A stretch of DNA of 64,000 nucleotides from Gammaproteobacteria bacterium (GTDB lineage: Bacteria; Pseudomonadota; Gammaproteobacteria; Pseudomonadales; Pseudohongiellaceae), in contig BPDI01000003.1 of NCBI GenBank assembly GCA_019654215.1, positions 1-64,000 on the forward strand, in the 5' to 3' direction. The notes under the pieces were generated by a model. It was not told where the DNA came from, made no database searches, and saw only the letters and a program-made list of their open reading frames with translations. Shown here in pieces: positions 19,196 through 29,094 of the stretch. Position 1 is the stretch's first letter, and each line of letters starts with the position of its first letter. The position numbers were made by a program, and so were the translations under genes.

Positions 19196-20284
19196 GTGGC
19201 AGTAGTGCTGTCTGCTCAAACTTTTGCTCAAGGCAATGCCCGCGGAAATATTGGCGAAAGTCCTTACGATGTAATCCGCTACTGGGCAGATCCATTCCAA
19301 GAATTCGGATTTGGATTCGGTGGTAACTCTGGTGTGTGGGCCGAATCACCAGATCGAATCATTATAGCGCAACGTGGTGAAACTCATTTGCCATATCCCT
19401 TACCGGATGATTTCCATGGTTTCGCCGGTGAACTTGGAATTAATGTCTTACAAGATACCAATCGTCGTTACTGGCAAAACTGTCTTTATGTTGTAAATGG
19501 CGATGGTGAGCCTATTGAGATCTGGGATCATCTCGATTACCTCTGTGAAGGTTCTGATGGTCCGGGCCCACATAGAATTCGCATTAGTCCCTATGACGCC
19601 GATCAGCGCATCTGGCTGATTCATGAAACCTTTCATCAGATTTATGTAATTTCCAATGACGGTTCTGAAGTACTCGCGACTTATGGGGAGAAAGGTGTTT
19701 CTGGAAACGACGAAAGTCATTTCGGAAGACCACAGGATGTTGCTTTTCTTCCCGATGGAAGAATTCTTATTGCAGATGGCCTGGACAATCATCGGGTTAT
19801 GGTAATGGACAACGACATGAACTATCTCGGTGAGTTTGGTGGACCAGGTGATGGCCCGGGACAGTTCAATACTATTCATGCTATCGGTATAGGACCGGAA
19901 GGGCGTGTATTTGTTCTCGATCGTGCTGGCGGTGAAGTCAATTTGTTCCGCACCACTGACGATCCCGCTGTTTTTGAATTCGAACTATCTATTGGCTCCC
20001 CATTAACATTACCACTGGACATCATCGTAAATGAAAATGATTTCTGGATTACTGATTTAGGACCATTGCGTTTTGTAAATTTCGATTTCGAAGGAAACTT
20101 GAAATACACCTGGTTAGTGCCGCGGGATTTACCTGATGGTTATATCGAAGTGCATACTTTTACCGTCGATTCTGACGGAAATATGATTGGTGGTGATAAC
20201 CAGTACGGTCGCTCGCAAAAGTTTATACCGAAAGATGGTGCTGATGCTGAGTTACTAATTGAGCCGCCTTGGACAGCTAACTAA
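19196..20284 (+). CDS. Exported NHL-repeat beta-propeller protein
   Basis: About 362 residues with six-bladed propeller repeats (HFGRPQDVAFLPDGRILIADG, NHRVMVMDNDMNYLGEFG, NTIHAIGIGPEGRVFVLD, TLPLDIIVNENDFWITDLG). The start is uncertain. The first canonical codon is GTG 19196, but the hydrophobic signal peptide clearly continues upstream in the same frame (LRDFSRLVILGVAVVL), and a CCCCCC run at 19158-19163 probably hides a base error that removes the true start. Role unknown; binding of a small ligand or lactone is possible. 44 bases ahead of the aldolase gene and probably co-transcribed with it. Confidence 0.75.
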   Translation: MAVVLSAQTFAQGNARGNIGESPYDVIRYWADPFQEFGFGFGGNSGVWAESPDRIIIAQRGETHLPYPLPDDFHGFAGELGINVLQDTNRRYWQNCLYVVNGDGEPIEIWDHLDYLCEGSDGPGPHRIRISPYDADQRIWLIHETFHQIYVISNDGSEVLATYGEKGVSGNDESHFGRPQDVAFLPDGRILIADGLDNHRVMVMDNDMNYLGEFGGPGDGPGQFNTIHAIGIGPEGRVFVLDRAGGEVNLFRTTDDPAVFEFELSIGSPLTLPLDIIVNENDFWITDLGPLRFVNFDFEGNLKYTWLVPRDLPDGYIEVHTFTVDSDGNMIGGDNQYGRSQKFIPKDGADAELLIEPPWTAN

Positions 20285-20328
20285 CAGCAACGTCAAAAAA
20301 CAACATAAGGAATAAAAAGGGAACAACA

Positions 20329-21259
20329 ATGACAATAATAAGAAGAAAAATTATTGCAACAGTTCTTGGCTTACTGGTAGTTAGTATTGCATCCACAGTC
20401 CAAGCACAACGGCTGAATAAACTTATTGAGCTGATAGAGAATGACCAACCCGCTTTTGGTGTTCTGTCCTTTTGACTATTCCTTAAATAACGCCAGGTCG
20501 ATGGCAACTTCCGGTTTAGACTTTGTGTTTATTGACATGGAGCATGCACCTTTCGATGTGGAAAGGTTGCGTGAGTTTTTGTTGGGTATGACTAAAAACG
20601 CAGCATTTTAGAAAAAGGTAGTTTGCAACCGGATGTTGTTCCATTTGTACGCATTCCAGCTGCTGGTGGTGCAGAAGATTAATAGCCCAAGCGAAGCAAG
20701 TCTGGATATCGGTGTGTTTGGTATCTTCTTTCCCGCAGTTCACACACGCGAGCAAGCCGAGCTGGCAGTAAAGCAACCCGTTATCCGCAATACAACGGTG
20801 CGCCTGACTACGAGCCTGCCGGCCTACGGGAAGAAATCCCTCAAACGCAGTTGGTATTGGGGCATTAACGATTACCATGCCAAAGCTGAGTGTGGCCTCT
20901 CGATCCAGAGGGAGAGTTATTGGCAATGATGTTTATCGAGTCTGCAGAAGGGCGGAAAACATCGATGAAATCATCACGGTACCTGGTCTAGGTGCTATTT
21001 TTATTGGACCTTCTGACCTAAATACTTCCATGGGTTATGCCAGTCCTGCAGCGCCTCAAGTGGAGGAAGCAATACAGCGTGTGCTTAGAGCATGTCTGGA
21101 TAATGATGTGCCTTTCGCCATCACCACGGGTCCTAGCTCGGTTCAGCAACGTATCGAGGGAAAGGGTTTAGTTTCGTAACAGTAGGTGCCGATGGCGGGC
21201 TGAATTCAGGAGCGGCAAATGCGCTGCGATTGGGCAGAGAAGCTGCCGGCCGCGATTAA
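20329..21259 (+). CDS. Exported HpcH/HpaI-family aldolase, frame interrupted
   Basis: AGGGA precedes the ATG. A clear signal peptide (MTIIRRKIIATVLGLLVVS... ending VQAQ) leads into RLNKLIELIENDQPAFGV, LDFVFIDMEHAPFDVE, VVPFVRIPAAGG, DIGVFGIFFPAVHTREQAELAV, MFIESAEG, VPGLGAIFIGPSDLNTSMGY and a late VGADGGLNS. These are the motifs of class II 2-keto-3-deoxy-acid aldolases (HpcH/HpaI), which cleave 2-oxo-4-hydroxy acids to pyruvate or a relative. An export signal is odd for this family. At least six one-base shifts (near 20475, 20590, 20680, 20780, 20840-20890 and 21170) break the frame; I take them as sequence errors. Confidence 0.72.
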
Positions 21260-21261
21260 AC

Positions 21262-22384
21262 TTAGGAAAGGCTTTCTAAAGCTCGTTGAATCCTTCTGAA
21301 AGCCTCTTCCAACACTTCTTTTTCCTGACCAAAGGCAATCCGGATGTGTTTGTCCATTCCAAACGAGTCGCCGGGCCGATGAAAACACTTGCTCCCTTTT
21401 TTTAGCTTCAACATTAGTTCTGTCGAATTAATTTCTAAGTTGTATTTAATAAAACTCACAGCAGATGCTTGTGGTGGCGTGTAAGTAAACAGTTCTTTCT
21501 GAGAATCCAACCATCCCTGTAACACCGGAAAGCCATTACGAATGTAATTGCGTGCACGGTTTATGAGTCGAGGTCTTACTTCAGGCGATAGCGCATAAGC
21601 TGCCAGATGATTGCTCAGCATAGTCGCTGCAATGGTGGTGTATTCATGACGGCGCCAGATACTGTCGACAGTTCTGGTGGCGCTACGACCCAACCAATGC
21701 GTAATCCAGGTAATCCGTAGGGCCTTACTCATGCTGCCAATAGCAATTACTTTGTCATATTTGCCAAAGAAAGATTCGGTTTCTTCTTCCTGTTCTCGTT
21801 CAGCTCCACGATAAACTTCATCTGCGAGTATCCAGGCGCCGACTTTGTCGGCCGCATTCACGATTGCATCCATTTCATCTGAAGTAAGAATTTTTCCAGT
21901 AGGATTATTAGGATTCACCAGTGCAATGATTCTGGTATTGCCATTTCCCGATTCTTTTAAATTCGTCGATATTTAGGGACCAGGCTTTATCTGGATTGAG
22001 TGAAAACGACTTTACTTCGTGCCCATGATTTTCAGCGATTCCCCAGACTTGTTTATAAGTTGGATTTAAAGAAGCAATTTGGGTGCCTGGCTCAAGCATA
22101 GTTTGCATAACAATTTGGTTTGCTTCTGCGGCACCAATTGTCACCAATACATTTTCAATTGAAGCATTATTGTAAAGCGATGCAATCAGCCCCCTTTAGT
22201 TGAGGGATTCCGTTGACATGAGGGTAGTTAATTTCGGTCTCTAAAAGATTCTCAAGCAGCGATTCGTTATCTCCAATCAATTCCCGTAAGGAAACCGGAT
22301 GAACCCACTCTCTGTTAAATTGAAATCAACTTCTTGTTCCCAAACAGATTGGCTGTATTCCAGGTCAAAAGGCTTAAACTTCAT
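21262..22384 (-). CDS. Pyridoxal-phosphate aminotransferase class I/II, frame interrupted
   Basis: The ATG at 22384 starts MKFKPFDLEYSQSVWEQEVDFNL. Pieces give VTIGAAEANQIVMQTMLEPG, the substrate loop NPNNPTGKILTSDEMDAIV, ILADEVYRG and IGSMSKA with the PLP-binding lysine, then a C-terminal domain (SAVSFIKYNLEINS, HIRIAFGQEKEVLEEAF). Fold type I aminotransferase of about 370 residues; amino-donor specificity cannot be read. Frame breaks near 22310, 22190, 21960, 21715-21660 and 21395. It diverges from the ABC transporter operon across about 100 bases. Confidence 0.75.
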
Positions 22385-22489
22385 GGCTTCTCTATAACAA
22401 CAAGATTAAAAGCGAAGGTATTCTGCCAGAATCGAGTAAAGATTGCCCCTATTTGGAACCTTTATCCGTGCTTGTTAGACTAGTGCTTC

Positions 22490-23257
22490 ATGATTGAACT
22501 CAGAAACATTTATAAGTCCTTCGACAATGGTTTTACTCATGCCGTTGCGAACACCTCATTTACAGTAGAAGAAGGTGAGCTATTGGGCCTTATTGGAGAA
22601 TCAGGCAGCGGTAAAACCACCACTCTCAAAATGATAAATCGTCTGGAAGAACCATCATCTGGTGAAATTCGGGTGAATGGCCAAAATGTTCTGGATTAAA
22701 AACCCAGAAGAACTAAGACGCAACATCGGCTATGTATTTCAGGGCATTGGATTGTTCCCTCATTACACCGTCGCTAAGAATGTAACCGCAGTTCTCGATC
22801 TATTAGGCTGGAAGAATCGCAGATGAATGATCGCTGCGCGGAAACTCTTAACATGGTCGGTCTACCAGTCGAAGAATACGGTGATCGATTTCCTTCGCAA
22901 TTATCTGGCGGACAACAACAAAGGGTAGGAGTTGCCAGAGCGCTTGCTGCCAAACCAGACCTCGTGCTAATGGATGAACCTTTCGGCGCCCTCGACCCAA
23001 TTACGCGAGCAGAACTCCAGGAAGAATTTAAACATATTCAGAGTGAACTCAATCTTACGGTTATCATGGTTACTCATGACATGACGGAAGCGCTGTTAAT
23101 GGCTCATCGAATTGCGGTAATGAAAGATGGAGAAGTTTTACAAATCGGATCGCCACAGGAATTAATCAATCAACCTCGACACGAATATGTAAAAGAAATT
23201 GTCGAAATGCCTAAACGCCACGCTGATAGATTGGAAAAACTAATTCATTCGTCATGA
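22490..23257 (+). CDS. ABC transporter ATP-binding protein, betaine/compatible-solute type, one frame gap
   Basis: About 255 residues. Walker [19 protein letters not shown]-loop [14 protein letters not shown], signature [15 protein letters not shown], Walker [14 protein letters not shown] and switch His in VTHDMTEAL. The [19 protein letters not shown] and GIGLFPH motifs are those of the OpuCA/ProV-like importers of glycine betaine and related solutes. The frame shifts near 22700 (after NVLD) and again near 22810. The stop overlaps the next gene's ATG (ATGA), so the two are translationally coupled. Confidence 0.85.
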
Positions 23258-24777
23258 ATGAAAACTTACGTGAACAGTTAATTCTTTTGCCCGAGTACTT
23301 TCAAGGGCATTTAACTTTGACGCTGATTGCATTGTCGCTCGGAGTTGTAATTAGTATTCCACTGGGAGTATGGGCCTGCACAGTCAGCAACTGTAAAAAG
23401 ACCTCTTTTGACAGTTGTTAGTGTTATCCAAACTTTTCCTAGTGTGGCCATCCTTGCTTTGGTTGTTGCTTTGCTCGGTGGTCAGATTGGATTAGTACCC
23501 GCAATCATCGCCCTCGTTCTTTATTCCATGTTACGATTGTTCGTAACACGGTTACTGGATTAGAAACAGTTGCAGACGAAGTAATAGAAGCCGCAAGTGG
23601 GATTGGTATGAGTTCAACTCAAATTCTCACCAAAGTCCGTCTGCCACTTGCACTACCTGTAATAATTTCTGGTATCCGCACGGCAGCAGTTTGGACTGTT
23701 GGACTCGCAACACTTCGACATTAGTCGGAGCTACTAGTTTTGGGGAATTTTATCTTCACGGGATTACAAACTGGCAATCTAATGTCTGTAACTGTGGGGT
23801 CAATAGCGGCCTGCGATCATGGCAGTTCTACTTGATTCCATTATTGGTGGAATTCAATGGTTAACTGAAAATCGCAATCGACAAGTACCGGCTAAAAAAT
23901 ACAAGCAGGTAAAGTTTGCAGTCATCGCAATGCTTGGGGGTTGGTACGGCATTTTCTGCATACAGTTTGCTGCCACAGACTGAAGTGGATTTCACTATTG
24001 GCGGTAAAGGATTTACTGAACAATACATTATCGCGGGCTTGCTAAGTGCGGAGCTGGAAGCCGTCGGCTTTTAGTGTTGATCAACGTCTGGGAATGGGAA
24101 CAGAAGTTGTTTATACCGCGACCTCTAATGACACTGTTGATGTTTATCTTGAATACACAGGCACTGTTTGGGCGAACATTATGAACAATGACAATAATCC
24201 TGGTCATAAAGCGGTTCTTGCCGGTGTCACCGATTTTGTCGAAGATGAGGAAGGCATGATAAACATTGGTGTGCTGGGTTTTCAGAACAGATATGTATTG
24301 GCAATGCGAAAAGACCGTGCCGCTGAACTTGGAGTAACTTCTATTGAAGATCTTATCGCGATAGCAGAAGATTTAGTTGCGGCAGGGGATCTCGAATTTT
24401 TCGGTCGGCCGGAATGGATAACTTTAAGAGACACATACAACATCGAATTTGCAGAAAAACTCACGTTCGATCCAACCTTAATGTATACCGCCATTAATGA
24501 ACGACAGGTAGATTTAATAGCTGGTTATACCAGTGATGGTCGTATTTCTGCCTATGATCTCCTACTGCTAGAAGATCCTCGTAACGCATTACTTCCTTAT
24601 GATTCTTTTTTGCTTGCTTCCTCGGCTGCCGTCGAAAACCAACTATTCACTGAGACTCTGGAAGCTTTGGTAAATGAAATATCTGACGACGAAATGCGAC
24701 AGGCGAATAGAATCGTCGATGTGGATGGCGGATCAGTTTCCGACGCAGTAGCTTATTTACAATCGGTTATTAACTAA
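23254..24777 (+). CDS. ABC permease fused to substrate-binding domain (OpuF/EgtU-like), frame interrupted
   Basis: The N-terminal half is a permease: [38 protein letters not shown], the EAA-type loop [24 protein letters not shown] and SFGEFIFTGL. After a linker segment with one more helix, a binding-protein domain follows ([19 protein letters not shown], then intact from 24046: [37 protein letters not shown]). This permease-binding-protein fusion with an ATPase encoded upstream is the layout of OpuF and EgtUC-type importers for quaternary amines. Base losses near 23385, 23530, 23715, 23750, 23820 and 23935 break the permease part. Substrate is not determined. Confidence 0.75.
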
Positions 24778-24832
24778 GTATTCCAGTATCGATAGGCGAG
24801 ATGCTTTTAGAATAGATTTACGGGGTGAAAAA

Positions 24833-24858
24833 GAAAGCCGGCATTAACGCCGGCTTTC
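24833..24858 (-). terminator. Strong hairpin terminator
   Basis: Perfect 10-base stem GAAAGCCGGC / GCCGGCTTTC with an ATTAAC loop. Read leftwards it is followed by TTTCTTTTT, so it best terminates leftward transcription from 24889, and may also halt the ABC operon. Confidence 0.85.
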
Positions 24859-24888
24859 AATCAATCAATCAATTTTAAAAAAAATTTT

Positions 24889-26124
24889 CTATTGGTAAAT
24901 TGCCGATCTGGCTGCGCCGTGAACCTGTACCGAATAGAGAATGTCACTGTTTTGAATCATGCCAATAAACACAATGTCTTCTACTGGATCAATCCAAAAC
25001 CAGGAGCCGGCAATTCCCCACCACCAGTGAGTGCCTTTTGGTGCGCCTTGAAATACATCGGGATTATCAACAATCGCGAAATCAACACCAAATACATTTC
25101 CCGGATAGAGCTGGCCAATTCCATCAATGCTGTCTGGAAGATGATTAGTGCGCATTATCTCCACTGCTTCTTCAGAAAGAATGCGAACACCGTTTAATTC
25201 ACCTTTATTAAGATGCATCTGAGCAAACTTCATGTAATCAGAAGAAGTTGATGTTAGTCCACCGCCGCCGGAAAGGAATTTGGGAGGATTAAGAAATGCG
25301 CCTGTGTCAGTTCTGTTTAGAGATCCGTCCTGAGTTGGAAAATATTGCCGCGCAAATCGATCAGCTTTGTCTGCTTTTACATAAAATGCTGTGTCTTCCA
25401 TTCCTAGTGGTTCGAAAATTCTCTCCTGCAGAAACTCATCGAACTTTTGACCTGAAAGTTTCTCAACCATATAACCCTGAACATCAACAGAAATGGAATA
25501 AATCCATTGTGTTCCGGGCTCATAAGCCAATGGAATATCTTTTAGCGCAGGAATCGAATCTTCAAGGGTAGTGCCATATAGATCCATAATTCCTGCTTCA
25601 GAGTAGGCATTAGCAATTGGGCCTTGAGAAAGTGGAGGGGTATAGAGTAAGCCACCTGTATGACTCATTAACTGGCGCACAGTCATTGGGCTATTGGCTG
25701 CTTTTGTTTCCCAGCTTCCGTCATCGTTCTGAGAAACAAGAATTTCCATATCAGCAAGTTCCGGCAAATGCTTTTCAACGGGATCATCAAGTTCAAACTT
25801 ACCTTCATCATAGAGCAACATTAAGGCAGTTCCGGTTACCGGTTTGGTCATAGAAAAGATACGAAAAATCGTTTCGGTACTCATTGGTACCTGATCTTCT
25901 ACATTCTGGTAACCCAAAGCTTCGTGCATGAGCACTTCGCCATCTTGTGCGACCATTACCACAGCACCGGATAACTTGTTCTCGTCGATTCGGCTCTGTA
26001 AATCCGCTTTAACTGCGTCCAATCGCGACTGGTCAACATCGGCATTTGTGACCATGCCGAACACGGCTAGCATGGTGAGCAATAGAGCCTGATTGAATCG
26101 GTGAACTAATTGTATTTTGAACAT
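24889..26124 (-). CDS. Exported serine hydrolase (beta-lactamase class C family)
   Basis: 411 residues with a signal peptide. The S-x-x-K motif SMTK (residues 91-94) follows TIFRIF, the Y-S-x motif is in WIYSIS, and a late HWWWGIAGSWFW takes the place of the KTG-type third motif. EPLGMEDTAFYV and GGGGLTSTSSDYMKFAQM are typical of the family's esterases, peptidases and transesterases. It is more likely a periplasmic esterase than a resistance enzyme. Single gene between two terminators. Confidence 0.9.
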   Translation of the reverse strand: MFKIQLVHRFNQALLLTMLAVFGMVTNADVDQSRLDAVKADLQSRIDENKLSGAVVMVAQDGEVLMHEALGYQNVEDQVPMSTETIFRIFSMTKPVTGTALMLLYDEGKFELDDPVEKHLPELADMEILVSQNDDGSWETKAANSPMTVRQLMSHTGGLLYTPPLSQGPIANAYSEAGIMDLYGTTLEDSIPALKDIPLAYEPGTQWIYSISVDVQGYMVEKLSGQKFDEFLQERIFEPLGMEDTAFYVKADKADRFARQYFPTQDGSLNRTDTGAFLNPPKFLSGGGGLTSTSSDYMKFAQMHLNKGELNGVRILSEEAVEIMRTNHLPDSIDGIGQLYPGNVFGVDFAIVDNPDVFQGAPKGTHWWWGIAGSWFWIDPVEDIVFIGMIQNSDILYSVQVHGAARSAIYQ

Positions 26125-26191
26125 TACTCACTCCCCCGAAAGGTACTTCTTCATTAAAGAGGCGATATTAGAGCATCAAACTGCCGAAAAA

Positions 26192-26226
26192 AGAAAGCCC
26201 ACTGAGCCATGGCTTGCGGGCTTTTC
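26192..26226 (-). terminator. Terminator of the ankyrin/DUF1552/DUF1592 operon
   Basis: AAAGCCC (26194-26200) pairs with GGGCTTT (26218-26224); the interior can also pair as GAGCCATGGCTT. Read leftwards it ends in CTTTTTT. It lies 15 bases past the ankyrin gene stop. Confidence 0.85.
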
Positions 26227-26240
26227 GACTAATTGATTGC

Positions 26241-27697
26241 TTATTGGGGAAGCGGAAATTCGTCGAGAATATTGCGAATAGCTTCTTCGGTAATGGTTGA
26301 GTTAACGATGTTCATGCCACGATGGATACCTGCAGCAATCTTCAACGGCGTGTGGCCATATTCGTTTTCCTGCATCCAGATGGAAATCTCAGCGCCATTG
26401 TCATAGAGATACTGAACGACTTGTGGAAGGTGTTTATAAGCCGCGCCGTGCATTGCTGTATTGCCAAGATTATCGACGGCGTTGACATCACCGCCGAGAC
26501 TCAATGCATACTCAACCGCTTCCAATGCTTCTTCCTCGGTTCCTGGATCTTCACCAGGAGCACCGGTACCTAGGCCTGCAGCAACCATTAGCGGAGTGCT
26601 GTTGTCATCATTTGGTATATGGGGGTCTGCACCTAGTTCCACTAACAACCGCATGAGATCTGCATCCGCTGTTCTTGCAGCTAGAAGGAAGGCAGTGCCA
26701 CCACGCATATTTAAATCGCTAACTCCGACTGGAGGACGCTGGGTGACGCGAGCATCTAAATCTGCGCCCGCGGCCGCCAGTTTGTAAGTAAAATCCAGGC
26801 TACCCAGTGATCCTGAGCCTTGCGGTGCTGGATTATTGCTTCCTGCCTGACCTGCCTTTCTAATCCAGGTTACCTGGTGAATAGGCCCCCATCCGAGCGG
26901 CGCCGCATTGGGATCCGCGCCGTGATCTAAAAGCAGTGCAGCGGTTTCGAAATGGGCGCTGCCGATCGCCATCAACAGCGGCGTCATACCTCTTTGGCGC
27001 CATCGGCTAAACCTTTTCAGTAACTACGGCTCTGCCTGCCGGCAGAGCTTCATTGATATCAGCTCCTAGGTCTATTAAAGATTTAACGATTTCAGTCTTG
27101 CCTTCTTTTGCTGCAAAAAGAAGTGGAGTAAATCCGCGAGTGGATCGAGCCGAGATGTCAGCGCCTTTTTCAATCAGTAACTCGACAACTTCCAAATTAC
27201 CTTCGCCAGCTGCCCACATTAACGCGGATTGACCACGCCAGCTTTCACGCTCATTTACGTTAGCACCGGCGTCGATAAGCATTTCAACAGATTCAGCTAC
27301 TCCAGTTCGTGCAGCTGTCATCAAAGCAGTTTCATTTTCTGCCATCGCGGTGTTAGGAAATGCGCCGGCATCCAGCAACATGCTTACCAGTTCAGAATTG
27401 CCATTTTTGGGCAGCTAATGAAAGTGCTGCAACTTCATATCGATTCTTAGCATTAACGTCTATGCCTGCCTCGATAAGCAAACGTGAGATCTCAGCGTTG
27501 TCTCGATGTATCGACCAATGCAATGCTTTTGATCCGTCAGCTTCTATCTCATTTACATCGATCCCCGAATCAAGAAGTACTCGAGCTGTCGCGATGTCCT
27601 GATCCTTAACGGCTTGAATTAAGCGCAAATCACCCTGAGCATTAACCCAGGATGAAGCGATTAGAATTGAGAGAAGAGCAGTTAGCTTTTTCAACAT
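26241..27697 (-). CDS. Exported ankyrin-repeat protein, two frame breaks
   Basis: The signal peptide ends WVNAQG, then about a dozen ankyrin repeats with the usual core, e.g. GSKALHWSIHRDNAEISRLLI, ALMTAARTGVAESVEMLIDAGANVN, TPLLFAAKEGKTEIVKSLI, TAFLLAARTADADLMRLLVELGADP and NTAMHGAAYKHLPQVVQYLYDNGA. About 485 residues if the breaks at about 27405 and 27000 are repaired. Ankyrin proteins bind other proteins; an exported one next to DUF1592 and DUF1552 genes is a recurring arrangement in marine gammaproteobacteria and suggests a shared periplasmic complex. Ten bases after the DUF1552 gene. Confidence 0.85.
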
Positions 27698-27707
27698 CTA
27701 TTTCACT

Positions 27708-29048
27708 CTAGGCAGGGTGAAAGAGCTCGTCCACACGACCAGTGTTGTCGGCAAAGCTTTCCAAATGAATGCCAACGCTATCCAATAAAGTGAGATGTAA
27801 GTTCGCAAGTGGCATTTGCTCTTCGCCGAATTGAATATGTCTTCCACCGTTAATGCCGCTGTTAGCTCCACTTGCAACAACAATTGGTAGGTTCCTGTGA
27901 TTATGAATATCAGGATTACCCATACCACTTCCCAAGAGATAAGTAGAATTATCTAATAGCGTGCCATTGCCTTCATCTACCGATTGCATCTTTTCAAGCA
28001 TATAAGCAAAGAGGGATACATGGTACTTATTAATTTTCGCAAGTTTTTCCAGTTTAGTAGGATCATTGCCATGATGCGAAACTGGATGATGAGGTTCATC
28101 GACACCGATTTGCGGATAGGTGCGTGTCGAGGCTTCTCTTGCCAGTTGGAAAGTCACTACGCGTGTAAGATCTGCTTGCATTGCCAATGTCTGCAAATCG
28201 ATCATAAGCTTCACATGCTCTTCCCAGTCTTCAGGCACCGAAGTAGGACGCGTAAGTTCGGGTAGCTGAGCTTTGTCGCTTTGTGCTTGCGACATCTGGA
28301 TACGGCGCTCAACTTCTCTCACCGTATCAAGATACTCATCCACCTTAAGTCGATCCGAACTACCCAATTGTTTTTGATACTTGGACATATCGTCCATGAC
28401 AGCATCTAGCAGGCTGGCATTAGTCGTTAATTCCGCCTGTCTTTGCTCTGGTGTTCCTCCATCGCCAAACAATCGCTCGAACAAAACTCGAGGATCCGAT
28501 TCCGTTGGAAGAGGAGTAGTGGGCGAAGACCAAGCCAGGCTGTTTTGATAAACACAAGCATAGCCGTTATCGCAGTTACCAACCTGACTAAGTATGTCGG
28601 CGCCCAGTTCCAGCGAAGGAAAGGGCGTTTCATTGCCGATAAGTTTCGCTGCTATTTGGTCCACCGTGGTTGCCAGATAATAGTCGCTGCCCTCAGTTCG
28701 CTTTGCCTTTACACAGCTAAGAAACGCACAGTTAGAAGACGCATGGTTTCCGGTCGTGTGGGCTGCTTCAATTTCCATGTTGGACAAAACCGAAATGTCC
28801 TTAAGAAATGGAGTTAATGGTTCCAACGAAGATGAGAAGCTAGTCAGCTTACCGGTAGTTTTTGGAACCCAAGGTTCTGGGTCAGATCCCATGGGAATAT
28901 AGAAGTAACCAATGCGACGGATGGGTTCAGCGGCACTACCAGATTGAGCCAGGGCAGGAACCATTGCATCTAATATTGGCAATGCAATTGCTGCACCTGC
29001 TCCGCGAAGAAATGTTCTTCTCGGCAGTGCTTTCTTGGAAATAATCAT
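27708..29048 (-). CDS. Tat-exported DUF1552 protein
   Basis: 446 residues. Tat motif PRRTFLRGAGAAIALPILDAM, then the family hallmarks IGYFYIPMGSDPEPW, LSNMEIEAAHTTGNHASSNCAFLS, TTVDQIAAKLIGNETPFPSLELG, DEYLDTVREVERRI, EEHVKLMIDLQTLAMQADLTRVV, GVDEPHHPVSHHGND, LDNSTYLLGSGMGNPDIHN and LPIVVASGANSGINGGRHI. DUF1552 is related to the DUF1501/alkaline-phosphatase-like exported proteins; its biochemical activity is unknown. It is almost always next to a DUF1592 cytochrome-type gene, as here. Intact. Confidence 0.92.
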   Translation of the reverse strand: MIISKKALPRRTFLRGAGAAIALPILDAMVPALAQSGSAAEPIRRIGYFYIPMGSDPEPWVPKTTGKLTSFSSSLEPLTPFLKDISVLSNMEIEAAHTTGNHASSNCAFLSCVKAKRTEGSDYYLATTVDQIAAKLIGNETPFPSLELGADILSQVGNCDNGYACVYQNSLAWSSPTTPLPTESDPRVLFERLFGDGGTPEQRQAELTTNASLLDAVMDDMSKYQKQLGSSDRLKVDEYLDTVREVERRIQMSQAQSDKAQLPELTRPTSVPEDWEEHVKLMIDLQTLAMQADLTRVVTFQLAREASTRTYPQIGVDEPHHPVSHHGNDPTKLEKLAKINKYHVSLFAYMLEKMQSVDEGNGTLLDNSTYLLGSGMGNPDIHNHRNLPIVVASGANSGINGGRHIQFGEEQMPLANLHLTLLDSVGIHLESFADNTGRVDELFHPA

Positions 29049-29094
29049 AGGGTGCTCCTCATTTGAAAGGGAGTGCTATTAACTAGTGATACAA

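Noticed and set aside
24889-26124. Antibiotic-resistance beta-lactamase
   Set aside because: It has the SxxK serine-hydrolase motif but lacks the KTG-type third motif; the esterase-like members of the family fit better.
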